From assembly GCA_964650485.1 (NCBI GenBank), contig CAZYTX010000021.1, forward strand, positions 1-60,483: a stretch of DNA of 60,483 bases, given 5' to 3'. This document shows, one piece after another, positions 7,774 through 16,283 of the stretch. This stretch comes from CAZYTX01 sp964650485 (GTDB lineage: Bacteria; RBG-13-61-14; DATKZS01). A model generated the notes under the pieces. That model worked only from the letters and a program-made list of their open reading frames with translations. It searched no databases and was not told where the DNA came from. Numbering within the stretch: the first letter of the stretch is position 1; every line of letters starts with the position of its first letter. Both the position numbers and the translations under genes were made by a program.

Positions 7774-8499
7774 TTGGGCATACACCAAGAGCTCATAAGG
7801 ACCATGACTCAGGGACTCCCCTGCGACCGGGCGGTCATAGGACCCCACCTCACCGCGGTGTGTGCCGGCGAGAGGTGCGGGCTCTCCACCACCCAGGCGC
7901 CGGCAGCAAGGCCCCACGCCAGGTCATCGGTCGAGTCTCCGGGCCTGCTCGAGGGGACAAGCCTTGCCGAGCTGGCAGAACTGGTGTTCTCGCAAAGGCC
8001 CATGGAGGCCGGGCTGGGCATGGCCGCGGTCAACGCGGGGCTGCCGATAGACGGACTCGAATTCTCGGAGGGGGACGGGGTCGAGCTTTTGAAGGAGAAG
8101 GCCGAGGCCCTGGACGCGGTGGTGGTGGGGCACTTCAACTTCGTGCACGACCTCTCCGGGGTGGCAAAGAGCGTGTCCGTTCTCGAGCTCGAGCCCGTGG
8201 GCGACGACTTGCCGGCCTCGGCCTCGCCCAAGGTGATACCGGAGGCGGAGATAGTGGTGATCACCGGGAGCGCCTTCGCCAACCACACCATCGAGCGCCT
8301 GCTCGATCTCGCAAAGGGCAAGTGGACCATGGTCATCGGGCCCACCGCGCCCCTCTCGCCCCTGCTCTTCGATTACGGGGTGGACGCCGTAGCCGGCACC
8401 CTGGTGACGGACAAGGGCCTCACCGTGAGCCAGGTGTCGCAGGGCGCCATATACAGGCAGCTCACAGGGGTGAAGAAGGTGCTGCTTAGAAAGGTTTGA
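7774..8499 (+). CDS. DUF364 putative metal-chelation protein
   Basis: A 241-residue protein matching the DUF364/DUF4213 pair: an N-terminal enolase-like half with AVIGPHLTAVCAGERCGLS and a C-terminal Rossmann-like half with PEAEIVVITGSAFANHTIERLL and MVIGPTAPLSPLLFDYGVD. DUF364 proteins are proposed, from structure, to chelate heavy metals; the biological role is unproven. The start is TTG with GGAGG upstream. It closely follows amrS on the same strand, so the two are probably cotranscribed and may act on one cofactor or metal centre. Confidence 0.75.
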   Translation: MGIHQELIRTMTQGLPCDRAVIGPHLTAVCAGERCGLSTTQAPAARPHARSSVESPGLLEGTSLAELAELVFSQRPMEAGLGMAAVNAGLPIDGLEFSEGDGVELLKEKAEALDAVVVGHFNFVHDLSGVAKSVSVLELEPVGDDLPASASPKVIPEAEIVVITGSAFANHTIERLLDLAKGKWTMVIGPTAPLSPLLFDYGVDAVAGTLVTDKGLTVSQVSQGAIYRQLTGVKKVLLRKV

Positions 8500-8679
8500 G
8501 GGATCAGGAGCCTGCCCGTCGTAGCTTTAGCGGATGAGGGTGAGCTGTGAGCTTTATGATTCTCCTTACTTGCCGAAGAATATATTTTGAGTTCGACTTT
8601 TCTTATGGAACTAAGACAAGCGCTGGACCTGAAATGAATGAAAGACTGAAGGATTAAGATTAGTGCACAGGAGAAGGTT

Positions 8680-8941
8680 ATGAAAAGCTCTGATGATAAA
8701 GAAAGACAAAACAATAAGCCCGAAACCTTTCCCGAATTCAAGATTAAGAACTTCGGCCCCATAGCGAAAAAAATGCAAGGTTTAAACAACTATGTAATTC
8801 TGAAAGGGGAGCTGTTGAGAGGGGTACAAGGAAAAATATGCGATTGTATGATCTTTTTCCGAGAGGCTAGCAACGTCAAGGTTGCCTTGGTTGAATTAAA
8901 AAGCAGCCGCCCGGAAATAGGCTCCGAAGAGGAGGAGAAGT
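8680..8941 (+). pseudogene. Truncated PD-(D/E)XK-like protein
   Basis: The frame starts with a charged region, then FKIKNFGPIAKKMQGLNNY and a D(x)14ExK pattern (CDCMIFFREA then VALVELKSSR), which looks like the core of a PD-(D/E)XK nuclease fold. Right after that, at about 8935-8942, it runs into the reverse complement of the end of the membrane protein gene on the other strand, giving a meaningless Ser/Pro tail. I read it as the first 80-90 residues of a longer gene cut by a rearrangement. AT content is higher than in flanking genes. Family assignment is uncertain. Confidence 0.45.
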
Positions 8942-10573
8942 TCAAAACTCTTCCTCCATCTTCCTCTTCAGCTTCCTCCAGTTCCTCTCGATCACCGGCC
9001 TGTTGGGGTCCTTGTCCGAGACCAGGTCCAGGGCCCGCTTGAGCGCGTGCTCGGCTCGCTCCCAGTCCTCCTGCATCATGTAGCCCACCCCCAGCGTGCT
9101 CCAGTAGGTGGCGTTGTCCGGGTCGAGCTTGACCGACTTGAGGCCCGCCTGCACCGCCCTCTCGATCTTCTGCTCTCTTAGCAGGCAGTATGCTTTCGAG
9201 TTATAGGCGTCGGAGAAGGAGGGGTTTATCGAGGTCGCGATGTCCAGGTAGCGGACCGCTTCCCTGCAGTCGGGCCTCTTCATCATCTCCACCGCCAAAA
9301 GGTTCCAGGGCGCATAGTGGCCGGGGGCTTTCGAGGCCGCGTCCCGAAACAGGTAGGGTGGCCAGCTCCACTCCATGGAGCGGGACCAGGTGAACGCGCA
9401 CATAAGCGCCAGCGCGGCCGCGACCAGGGCCCGGGCGTACAATCCCCTCCTCCCCTTCTGGTCGGCCGCGTAAAAAAGTCTCTCCAGGCACCAGCCCGCG
9501 GCCATGGCCAGGCCTGCGAGCGCCAGGTAAGCCCGGTGCTCGGCCCAGGCCACGTTCAGGCTCACCAGCACCGAAGGCAGTGTCCCGGCGAAGTACCATG
9601 CCACGCCCGAGGCCGGGACCCTTGCTCCCCTGAAAACCACAAGGAGCGCCAGGACCGCAACGAGGCCGGCCGCGGGCGCGATGGCCAGGATGTCTCCGAA
9701 GGAGTCGGGCGCGGGCGCGTGGTGAAAGAAGGAGACGTGCACCGGCAGGGCCAGGAGCCTGGCCATGATAAAGGGGAACCTTAGCTGCACCGCCACGTGC
9801 TCGAACATGGACAATCCCGTCCACTGCGAGGACCACTCCGGGGCGAGCGCGTACCGAAGAGAAAGGTAGAGCGCACCTGCCAGGGCCATGGCTGCCAAGG
9901 GTATCCATGCGCTCTTCTTCCTGAACCCGGCGCCGGAAGCGTACAGGGAGAGTGGAAGGAAAGCAAGGAGGGCGAGCGAGCCCTCGTAGCTGAAAAAGGC
10001 CGTGCACGCTAGCAGCACACCCAAAGCGGACAGGAGCGCGGCCTTCCTTCCCTCGGACCCAGCGGCCGCGGCAATGCAAAGTATGGAGAGCAGGGCCGGC
10101 GCGCAGGAGATGACCATGCTTCTGGCTGACACGTAAGTAACCGCCTGCGACTGCACCGGCGCACAGGCGAAAAGAAGCCCGGCAATAAACGCTCCCCTGT
10201 CCAGCCTGAACACCCGGATGGCCAGGACCGTCACCAGCACCGAGTTGAGCGCGTGCACCAGGTACTGAAAAAGGTGCCAGGAGACCACGTTATAGCCCAC
10301 CACCGCGAACTGCATCGAGTTCACCAGCAAGAGGAGCGGCCGATAAGGCCAGTTCCCGGGCTTTACGCTGAAGCATGCGGGGTCCTTGAAGAACTCGATT
10401 GGGCTTATGCTTTTCACCGCGGGGTTCTGCACCAGGGTGTTCAGGTCATCGAACACGAACACCCCTTTAATGGCCGGGAGAAAAGGGATGACAGCCGCGG
10501 CCGCCACCAGAATGAGTCCCGCTGCCTTTACAAGCCTCTCCCTGCTCACTGCGCTTTTTTCAGCTTTCTCCAC
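8942..10573 (-). CDS. TMTC-like GT-C membrane protein with TPR tail
   Basis: A 543-residue polytopic membrane protein. The first luminal/periplasmic loop holds FDDLNTLVQNPAV, the Asp-Asp type motif used by GT-C glycosyltransferases, followed by WPYRPLLLLVN. About ten hydrophobic segments follow, then a soluble tail from about 420 with TPR-like helices (SDAYNSKAYCLLREQKIERA, ATYWSTLGVGYMMQEDWERA). The layout is that of TMTC/PMT-like O-mannosyltransferase relatives; the donor is probably a polyprenyl-linked sugar at the periplasmic face. It overlaps the end of a larger paralogue by 28 bases, so the two are translated together. Confidence 0.7.
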   Translation of the reverse strand: MEKAEKSAVSRERLVKAAGLILVAAAAVIPFLPAIKGVFVFDDLNTLVQNPAVKSISPIEFFKDPACFSVKPGNWPYRPLLLLVNSMQFAVVGYNVVSWHLFQYLVHALNSVLVTVLAIRVFRLDRGAFIAGLLFACAPVQSQAVTYVSARSMVISCAPALLSILCIAAAAGSEGRKAALLSALGVLLACTAFFSYEGSLALLAFLPLSLYASGAGFRKKSAWIPLAAMALAGALYLSLRYALAPEWSSQWTGLSMFEHVAVQLRFPFIMARLLALPVHVSFFHHAPAPDSFGDILAIAPAAGLVAVLALLVVFRGARVPASGVAWYFAGTLPSVLVSLNVAWAEHRAYLALAGLAMAAGWCLERLFYAADQKGRRGLYARALVAAALALMCAFTWSRSMEWSWPPYLFRDAASKAPGHYAPWNLLAVEMMKRPDCREAVRYLDIATSINPSFSDAYNSKAYCLLREQKIERAVQAGLKSVKLDPDNATYWSTLGVGYMMQEDWERAEHALKRALDLVSDKDPNRPVIERNWRKLKRKMEEEF

Positions 10574-12705
10574 TGCGTCGAAATCTCCTCTCCCGTGTCC
10601 AGTCCCCTTTGTTTAAACCATCTTATCTGTTCGGCTGCAAGCTGCATGTACTTTTTCCTCTCGGCCGGGGCCTCGGCCCGCTCTGCCAGGTCCATGTACA
10701 CCCTTGCAAGGAACTTCCTGGCGTCAATAAATTCCGGGTCCTTGGAAATCGCGGTCTCGAACTGCTCCCTGGCTTTGTGCAGGTCTCCACTTACGGCATA
10801 GTATGCGCCCAGGCCGTAGTAGCCGTGCGGGTAGTCCGGGGCCGCGGTCACCGTCTTTTCGAACCAGCGCCTGGCCTCCTCTTGTTGACCCTTGCTGAAA
10901 GCTATGAGCCCAAGGTTTGCCAGGACCTCGGGCCATTGATAACCCTTGTCCACCACCTCCATGAACCTGGCCCGGGCCCGGGCCAGGCGCCCCATCTTGA
11001 AGGCCACCACACCCAGCCGGGCCTGGACCTCGGGATACTCCGGATAAATCTCCAGGGCCCGGTGGTAATGATCCTCGGCCTTTAAAAGGTCGCCCCGCCT
11101 CTCCGCAACCCTGCCAAAGAGCATCTCGGCCTCGGAGTTCTCCGGCTGGACCTCTTTCACCTCATAAAGTCTCTCTTCCGCCTTTTCAAGCTCACCCTCT
11201 TCCATCTCGATCAGGGCGAGCTTGAGGAGCGCCGACACCTTCTGGTCCTCGGGTATTGCCGGCCTGTCAAGGAACTGAATGAGTTGCTGCCGCGCGGTCT
11301 CCTTCTGTCCGGTGTCTATGTAGAGCTTGCCAAGGGTCTCGTGGGCCACCGTGTCGTCCGGGTTTATGATGAGGGCCCGGAGCAGGTAGTCCTTTGCCTT
11401 CTCGTTGTCGCCTTTCTGCTGGTGCATGAGACCGAGCCACGTCCAAGGGGTGCTCCTTTCGGGCGCGCCCTTCACCATCTCGCGCATGAGCCCGATCTCG
11501 TCGCGCCACTTTAGGTGCTTGTGCGCGGTAAGACCGGCGTTCACGAGAATGATCAAGATTGCGCACCCGAGGGCAAAGGCCCTTCTGCCCCTGCCGGGCT
11601 CCGCTCCCGTCCAGGGCGCGGCCAGGGCCGCGAGGGGCCCCAGCAGGGCAAGGTATATCCTCTCAACCGCGGCCGCCCGGAACAGGGGCGCCAGGGTGGA
11701 GGTGGGCAGCAGGCAGACCGTGAACCAGAAGATTGCGAAGCTTATAAAGGGCCTGCGCCTTATGAGCAGGACTCCCGCGAGGAGGAGCGCCGCTAAGCCG
11801 ATCAAGGATGCCAGCAGGGGAGGGTGGAGGATGGAACTCGAGAATGGTATTCCCGGCAGCAGGGTGATGTTCACCGGCCACAACGCCTTTTCCAAGTACC
11901 AGAGGAACACCTTGGCCTCGTTTATCGCGTACATGGTCCTGGATATTACGGCCGGTCCCAAAACGGATGAGTATAGAAAAAAGCGCAGCGCCATGTAGGC
12001 CGGCATGAGCGCGAAGGTGACAAGGTAGAGTCGCCAGCGCGAGCGCAGCCGGAGCCCCTGTCCCCGGAGCAGGGTTGCGTCCCGCAGCAGTAAAAGCAGC
12101 GGCAGCACGAAGGCTATCTCCTTTGTGAGCAGCCCGAGCGCGCAAAGAAAAGCCGCGAGCGAGGACCGGACCCAGCCCGTCCTCTCCGCCTTGTCTGTCT
12201 GTGCAGACAGGTCTGTCACCCTGACCGCGGCCAGCATGAAGAAAACGCTGAGGAGCGTGGAGCGCGCGGAGAGGTAGGCAACGGCCTCCTGCTGCACCGC
12301 GGCCGCGGCCCAGAAAAGCGCGGTCAAGAGGGCTGCGGTGTCGCTCTTTACCCAGCGCCTGAGAAGGGAAAGCACAAGTGTTGCATTCAAGAGGTGGAGG
12401 AATATATTTACAAGGTGGAACCCGATCGGGTCGAGACCGTGCACCGCGGCGTTCAATGTGTGTGTGACCATGAGCAGGGGCCGGTACATGCCCTCTCCTG
12501 CCCGGCCGGAGAAGAGCCGGGTGTCAACGAAGAAGCGCGGTATGTTTTCCAGGCTGAATATGGCGGGGTTCTCTTTTATGTGATGGAAATCATCGAACTG
12601 GAATGGTATTTTGAGCGAGGGCAGATGTACAACCAGGCTGAAAAGCAAAAGCGCGCCGTATATGAGCGCGGCCCCCGCCCGGCTTTTGTGTGCGTTTTTA
12701 ATCAT
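10546..12705 (-). CDS. TMTC-like GT-C membrane protein with many TPRs
   Basis: A 719-residue paralogue of the next gene, with the same loop motif FDDFHHIKENPAIFS, YRPLLMVTHTLNAAV and multiple membrane segments to about residue 385. The tail contains seven or more TPR units (for example TPWTWLGLMHQQKGDNEKA and AEMLFGRVAERRGDLLKA). It is first in a two-gene unit with a strong promoter upstream (12726-12754). The long TPR tail should lie in the periplasm if the topology matches TMTC proteins and may hold the acceptor protein. Glycosyl transfer is inferred from fold only. Confidence 0.7.
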   Translation of the reverse strand: MIKNAHKSRAGAALIYGALLLFSLVVHLPSLKIPFQFDDFHHIKENPAIFSLENIPRFFVDTRLFSGRAGEGMYRPLLMVTHTLNAAVHGLDPIGFHLVNIFLHLLNATLVLSLLRRWVKSDTAALLTALFWAAAAVQQEAVAYLSARSTLLSVFFMLAAVRVTDLSAQTDKAERTGWVRSSLAAFLCALGLLTKEIAFVLPLLLLLRDATLLRGQGLRLRSRWRLYLVTFALMPAYMALRFFLYSSVLGPAVISRTMYAINEAKVFLWYLEKALWPVNITLLPGIPFSSSILHPPLLASLIGLAALLLAGVLLIRRRPFISFAIFWFTVCLLPTSTLAPLFRAAAVERIYLALLGPLAALAAPWTGAEPGRGRRAFALGCAILIILVNAGLTAHKHLKWRDEIGLMREMVKGAPERSTPWTWLGLMHQQKGDNEKAKDYLLRALIINPDDTVAHETLGKLYIDTGQKETARQQLIQFLDRPAIPEDQKVSALLKLALIEMEEGELEKAEERLYEVKEVQPENSEAEMLFGRVAERRGDLLKAEDHYHRALEIYPEYPEVQARLGVVAFKMGRLARARARFMEVVDKGYQWPEVLANLGLIAFSKGQQEEARRWFEKTVTAAPDYPHGYYGLGAYYAVSGDLHKAREQFETAISKDPEFIDARKFLARVYMDLAERAEAPAERKKYMQLAAEQIRWFKQRGLDTGEEISTQWRKLKKAQ

Positions 12706-12725
12706 TTTCCAGCCGAGTAAAGGCT

Positions 12726-12754
12726 ATGATAGAGCGGGTTGCAATACCAGTCAA
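12726..12754 (-). promoter_or_regulatory. Sigma70-type promoter of the TMTC-like pair
   Basis: On the minus strand TTGACT is followed after exactly 17 bases by TATCAT, about 20 bases before the start codon of the 719-residue gene. A weaker plus-strand pair (TTGCAA, 17 bases, TTTAAA) overlaps it and could serve the M48 protease gene, so this may be a divergent promoter. Confidence 0.55.
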
Positions 12755-12818
12755 ACGGCTTTTTAAAGGTGCATTCAAGCATGACGTACGCGTTTAAGTA
12801 CACTTGGGAGGTGTGCGT

Positions 12819-13673
12819 ATGATAAGGAAAAGAATGCTCGCGGCCGCGGTCCTGCTCGTGGCCTCGGGGCTTGTTGTGTGCTGTGCCACTCGGGGCTACA
12901 ACCGGTGGCAGTTCAACCTCATGAGCATCGAGCAGGAGAGAAAATGGGGCGCCGAGCTTAAAAGCCAGGTTGACAAGGAGCTTGCCTCCCGGGGCATGGA
13001 CCATCAGGACCCCGAGGTCACGAGCTACATTGACGACCTGGGCAGGAGGCTTCTGGCATACGCCCCCGAGATAAACTTCGAGTATACCTTCAGCCCGGTC
13101 AAGGACCCGAGCATAAACGCATTCGCCATACCGGGCGGTCACATCTACGTTCACACCGCGCTAATTGCCGAGGCCGGCTCGGAGTCGGAGCTCGCAGGGG
13201 TAATGGCACACGAGATCGGGCACGTGGTGGCAAGGCACGGGTCCGAGCGCTTCTCCGCGCTGCTTGCCGCGGTCATGGTGGGCAACATCCTGGTGGAGAG
13301 CCAGGAGGAGGAGATGGACCGGGTGCTCACCGAGCTGGCCGTGCAGGTGGTGACCACCGGCAGCATGCTGGCATACTCCCGGGCAAACGAGAACGAGGCC
13401 GACATGATCGGCGCCAGGATCATGTACAAGGCGGGGTACGACCCCCAGGGCATGGTGCGCTTCTTTGACCGGCTGCACCAGGAGAGGGGGGACATCTCCA
13501 GGTTCGAGGAGTTCCTCTCGACCCACCCCGCGCCAGAGAACAGGAAAGAGAAGGTGAAGGAATACGTCTCCGGGCTCCCGCCGAGACAGGACCTGAAGGA
13601 AGACTCGCCCAGGTTCCACACAATAAGCTCCATCTGCGAGAGCATCCGCTATCCCGAGAAGAGAAAGGATTAA
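12819..13673 (+). CDS. M48 family metalloprotease, exported
   Basis: A 284-residue M48-type zinc peptidase. HEIGH (131-135) supplies two zinc ligands and the catalytic Glu, and the ExxAD motif (E191, in NENEADMIG) supplies the third ligand. An N-terminal hydrophobic segment ends VVCCATRG, a weak lipobox with C21/C22, so it is probably a periplasmic lipoprotein like LoiP or other envelope quality-control proteases. The ATG at 12819 is chosen for GGGAGGTG upstream. A hairpin terminator follows the stop. It stands alone between the glycosyltransferase-like pair and the restriction genes. Confidence 0.85.
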   Translation: MIRKRMLAAAVLLVASGLVVCCATRGYNRWQFNLMSIEQERKWGAELKSQVDKELASRGMDHQDPEVTSYIDDLGRRLLAYAPEINFEYTFSPVKDPSINAFAIPGGHIYVHTALIAEAGSESELAGVMAHEIGHVVARHGSERFSALLAAVMVGNILVESQEEEMDRVLTELAVQVVTTGSMLAYSRANENEADMIGARIMYKAGYDPQGMVRFFDRLHQERGDISRFEEFLSTHPAPENRKEKVKEYVSGLPPRQDLKEDSPRFHTISSICESIRYPEKRKD

Positions 13674-13675
13674 TA

Positions 13676-13694
13676 AAAGCCGCTCGCGGTTTTG
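13676..13694. terminator. Bidirectional-type hairpin terminator
   Basis: AAAGCCG and CGGTTTT pair (one G-T wobble) around CTCG, with an A run before and a T run after. It sits 3 bases after the protease stop and can end that transcript. Confidence 0.5.
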
Positions 13695-13728
13695 ACAGAG
13701 GGGACCTTTCCTGTAGGATACTGTGATC

Positions 13729-14313
13729 ATGGAAGATTATTACGATCCTTTGGACTATCAAAACCTTGCAAAGAGCGTGGTGAATGCCCTACTGGAAAAA
13801 GAACCTGAGCCACTCTCTTCAAAAAAGAGCGGTCCTTTCCAGGGCGCAGGTGTATATGCGCTTTACTACTCGGGCGATTTTAATGCATATAGAAAGATTT
13901 CCGGTAAAGAAGTTCCAATCTACGTGGGGAAAGCCATCCCGAGCGGAGGGAGGAAGGGCGGAAAAGAGATTGTCCCCTCCACCGGCAGGGAGCTTTTCAA
14001 CAGGCTTAAATACCACGAAAAGAGCGTAGATCAGGCAAATAATCTTCGCATACAGGATTTCACCTCCCGGCATCTTGTTGTGCTGCCTGTCTGGATTACG
14101 CTTGCTGAACAGTTCCTGATTAACCACTACCAGCCGGTATGGAACGTTATACTTGACGGTTTTGGAAATCATCCTCCGGGCAAGGGCAGAGGAGCCATGC
14201 GCAGACCAAGGTGGGACATAGTCCATCCAGGAAGGCCGTGGGCCATGGACCTGGTAGCAGAGGAAAATGCGGAAAATCTTATAAAGAGTGTAAAAGACTT
14301 CCTGGAAAAATAA
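13729..14313 (+). CDS. Eco29kI-type GIY-YIG restriction endonuclease
   Basis: A 194-residue member of the Eco29kI restriction endonuclease family. The GIY-YIG core appears as GVYALYY (41-47) and PIYVGKA (63-69). Further candidate catalytic residues keep Eco29kI-like spacing: R92 and H96 (NRLKYHEKS), E127 (TLAEQF) and N139 (QPVWNV). Eco29kI-group enzymes cut a GC-rich palindrome (CCGCGG); the target here is not shown by sequence alone. The gene is tail-to-tail with a methyltransferase gene, 16 bases apart, forming a restriction-modification pair. Codons are more AT-rich than in the neighbours, which suggests horizontal gain. Start ATG 13729 is preferred over the GTG two codons up. Confidence 0.82.
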   Translation: MEDYYDPLDYQNLAKSVVNALLEKEPEPLSSKKSGPFQGAGVYALYYSGDFNAYRKISGKEVPIYVGKAIPSGGRKGGKEIVPSTGRELFNRLKYHEKSVDQANNLRIQDFTSRHLVVLPVWITLAEQFLINHYQPVWNVILDGFGNHPPGKGRGAMRRPRWDIVHPGRPWAMDLVAEENAENLIKSVKDFLEK

Positions 14314-14329
14314 CCTTGAAGAAAAACTA

Positions 14330-15886
14330 TTAGAGAGCTCTCAGCTCGACGGCATTTTCATACAACTCTGTCTTTTTCCGAGTCTTGCCCGCCCTTACAG
14401 ATGAATTTACTATGCTGGAGCCGGTTCTCTTTGTCCTGACGAGGTGCATATCCACAAGCTCGAAACCGCGCTGCTCGGCCATGCCGGCCACTATCTCGTC
14501 GGTCTTTATCTCCACCCCCTGCAGGATATTATTCCCTATCACGATTATCAGCGTGCCGCCTTTCTTTATAAGCCTCCTCGTATTCTCCAGGAACTTTGCA
14601 CAATCGTTGAAGTATGCCGCTACATAGTTAGCCCAGCCCCTGCCTCCATAGGCGCCGCGCTCGGAATTCAGTTCTCTTATTAACTCGATGTATTCCTCCA
14701 GTTCCCCGTGTTCAAACTCGAGATCGACCCTCGGCCCTGACCTTACCGTCTGCCAGAACTTCCCGAAGCTCCGGTGCTCCATTTCCGTCAGCTCGGAAGG
14801 GCTGTCCACGAACCCCAGCCAAAAAAGCTGAGGGCGCGTGTTCCGTATGTAGTGATAGTTGTTAAGGTAGGGCGGCGAGGTTATAACAACGTCAACCGTG
14901 CCGTCTTTTACCCGCCTTGCTCCTTCAAGGAAGCTTTCCGTGTATACTTTTACTCCCGGGCTGGATCTTGCGCGAGAAAGATTGCTCTGCATCAAGGAAG
15001 CGTCTTCTTCTATCTCGAAGAGCTTTTCGCTCAGAGTTGCGGCCACATCCGCGTAAAGGATGTCTTTCTTTCCTGCTGCTGATCTCGTTCCCAGGCTAGG
15101 CTCATAAGAGTAGTTGGAAAAGCTGACCATCACCGCCCCGAAGGCCAGTCGGAATATGTCTTTGATCCAGTCTTCTGAGAGCTTATCAATGAAGTCGAGA
15201 ACGAAAAGCGATTGTTTCTCTATTTGGGGACTGAAAAAGGGGGAGCGGGTTTTGAAATAAGCCGGGGGGCGGCTTTTGGGTCTGGAATTATTAGACGCTG
15301 CTTTATTCATGAATGCACGGAATTCTTCTATGCTCTCCTGGAGCACGGAGAGATCGTACTTTGATGATTCCAGCTTAGTCCTGCAGGCCAGGGCGGCATA
15401 AGGATTAATCTCGAACCCGACAACGTTATAGCCTCTTTTTATGGCTTCCACCAGGGTAGTGCCGACCCCGGCAAAGGGATCGAGAACTTTGATCTTGCGG
15501 GCGGGCCCGGACACTCTCGATTCCAGGACCTCGCCAACAAACGAAGCCGAGAAGCCGGCTATCCAGGGCACCCATCTGTGCAGGGGCTCATCGCGGTTGT
15601 TGGAAAAAGCGGTATCTCCGAAACCGCCTTGCTTGAAAAGTTTCAACTGGCGGGAGCCGGAGGATTTTTCAAATGCCGGTCCGTGGTTCGAATGAGAAGA
15701 GTTTCCTGAAGATTGAGCGCCTTTCAGCCAGTCCTCCAGGGCATGCTTCAAAAAGCGCCACTCTCTGCCCACCTTCTGGCAGGGGATGCGGTTCTGCCGG
15801 GCCATTTCACCCAGCGTCTTCTCGCTTGTCCTTATATACGCAGCCGCTTCGGATAATGTAAGCACCTCTGAAGTATCTTCTTTCAA
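14330..15886 (-). CDS. DNA methyltransferase with N-terminal HTH
   Basis: A 518-residue fusion. Residues 8-55 form an excisionase/MerR-like helix-turn-helix (LTLSEAAAYIRTSEKTLGEM ... VGREWRF). The methyltransferase follows with AdoMet motif I DPFAGVGTT (136-144), the acid in GFEINPY (E159) and the catalytic TSPPY (336-340), typical of N4-cytosine or N6-adenine amino-methylases. About 190 residues lie between motif I and SPPY, probably including the target-recognition region. It faces the Eco29kI-type nuclease gene and should protect the host. The HTH could repress its own promoter or help read DNA. Known Eco29kI partners are 5-methylcytosine enzymes, so this pairing is unusual. Confidence 0.82.
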   Translation of the reverse strand: MKEDTSEVLTLSEAAAYIRTSEKTLGEMARQNRIPCQKVGREWRFLKHALEDWLKGAQSSGNSSHSNHGPAFEKSSGSRQLKLFKQGGFGDTAFSNNRDEPLHRWVPWIAGFSASFVGEVLESRVSGPARKIKVLDPFAGVGTTLVEAIKRGYNVVGFEINPYAALACRTKLESSKYDLSVLQESIEEFRAFMNKAASNNSRPKSRPPAYFKTRSPFFSPQIEKQSLFVLDFIDKLSEDWIKDIFRLAFGAVMVSFSNYSYEPSLGTRSAAGKKDILYADVAATLSEKLFEIEEDASLMQSNLSRARSSPGVKVYTESFLEGARRVKDGTVDVVITSPPYLNNYHYIRNTRPQLFWLGFVDSPSELTEMEHRSFGKFWQTVRSGPRVDLEFEHGELEEYIELIRELNSERGAYGGRGWANYVAAYFNDCAKFLENTRRLIKKGGTLIIVIGNNILQGVEIKTDEIVAGMAEQRGFELVDMHLVRTKRTGSSIVNSSVRAGKTRKKTELYENAVELRAL

Positions 15887-16028
15887 TTTACCATATCCTT
15901 CTATAAGTTCTGTCCATTAATAAATATCATCTCTATACACGGCAAGCAAGTTAAATCCGCTGCTCATTTCACGGTATTGATTGACTCCCTCTTTGATAAT
16001 TCCCCCTCTCCGCGCTATTATTTAGTCC

Positions 16029-16196
16029 ATGGCGGAGGACGAACAAAGCTGCCAGCAGTGCGGCGGGCCGGTGGACCCCGAGTCGGGCCTGTGCCCGGAG
16101 TGCGACGAGCCAGCCCCCGGATGGATGGTGTGGCTTGTCTACGTGCTGATGGGGTTTTTCATGATCGGGCTCATCTACCGTTTGATCTGGCCGTAG
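16029..16196 (+). CDS. Small zinc-ribbon membrane protein
   Basis: A 55-residue open frame starting at ATG 16029 and ending TAG 16196. It encodes two CxxC pairs (C8, C11, C22, C25), a zinc-ribbon pattern, followed by a single membrane helix (about 32-52: WMVWLVYVLMGFFMIGLIY). No obvious ribosome site is seen, but the Cys spacing and clean helix speak for a real gene. It lies 87 bases upstream of cstA on the same strand. In enteric bacteria cstA is paired with a different small protein, YbdD, so this may be an analogous accessory subunit; that is inference. Confidence 0.6.
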   Translation: MAEDEQSCQQCGGPVDPESGLCPECDEPAPGWMVWLVYVLMGFFMIGLIYRLIWP

Positions 16197-16283
16197 CTTT
16201 CCCGCTTTCGGGCCGGAGGGGCCCAGCCGCGCATCCGCGGCGCCAGACGCCCTTTAGCCCGGCGGCCGTTCCGGGAGTATTTC

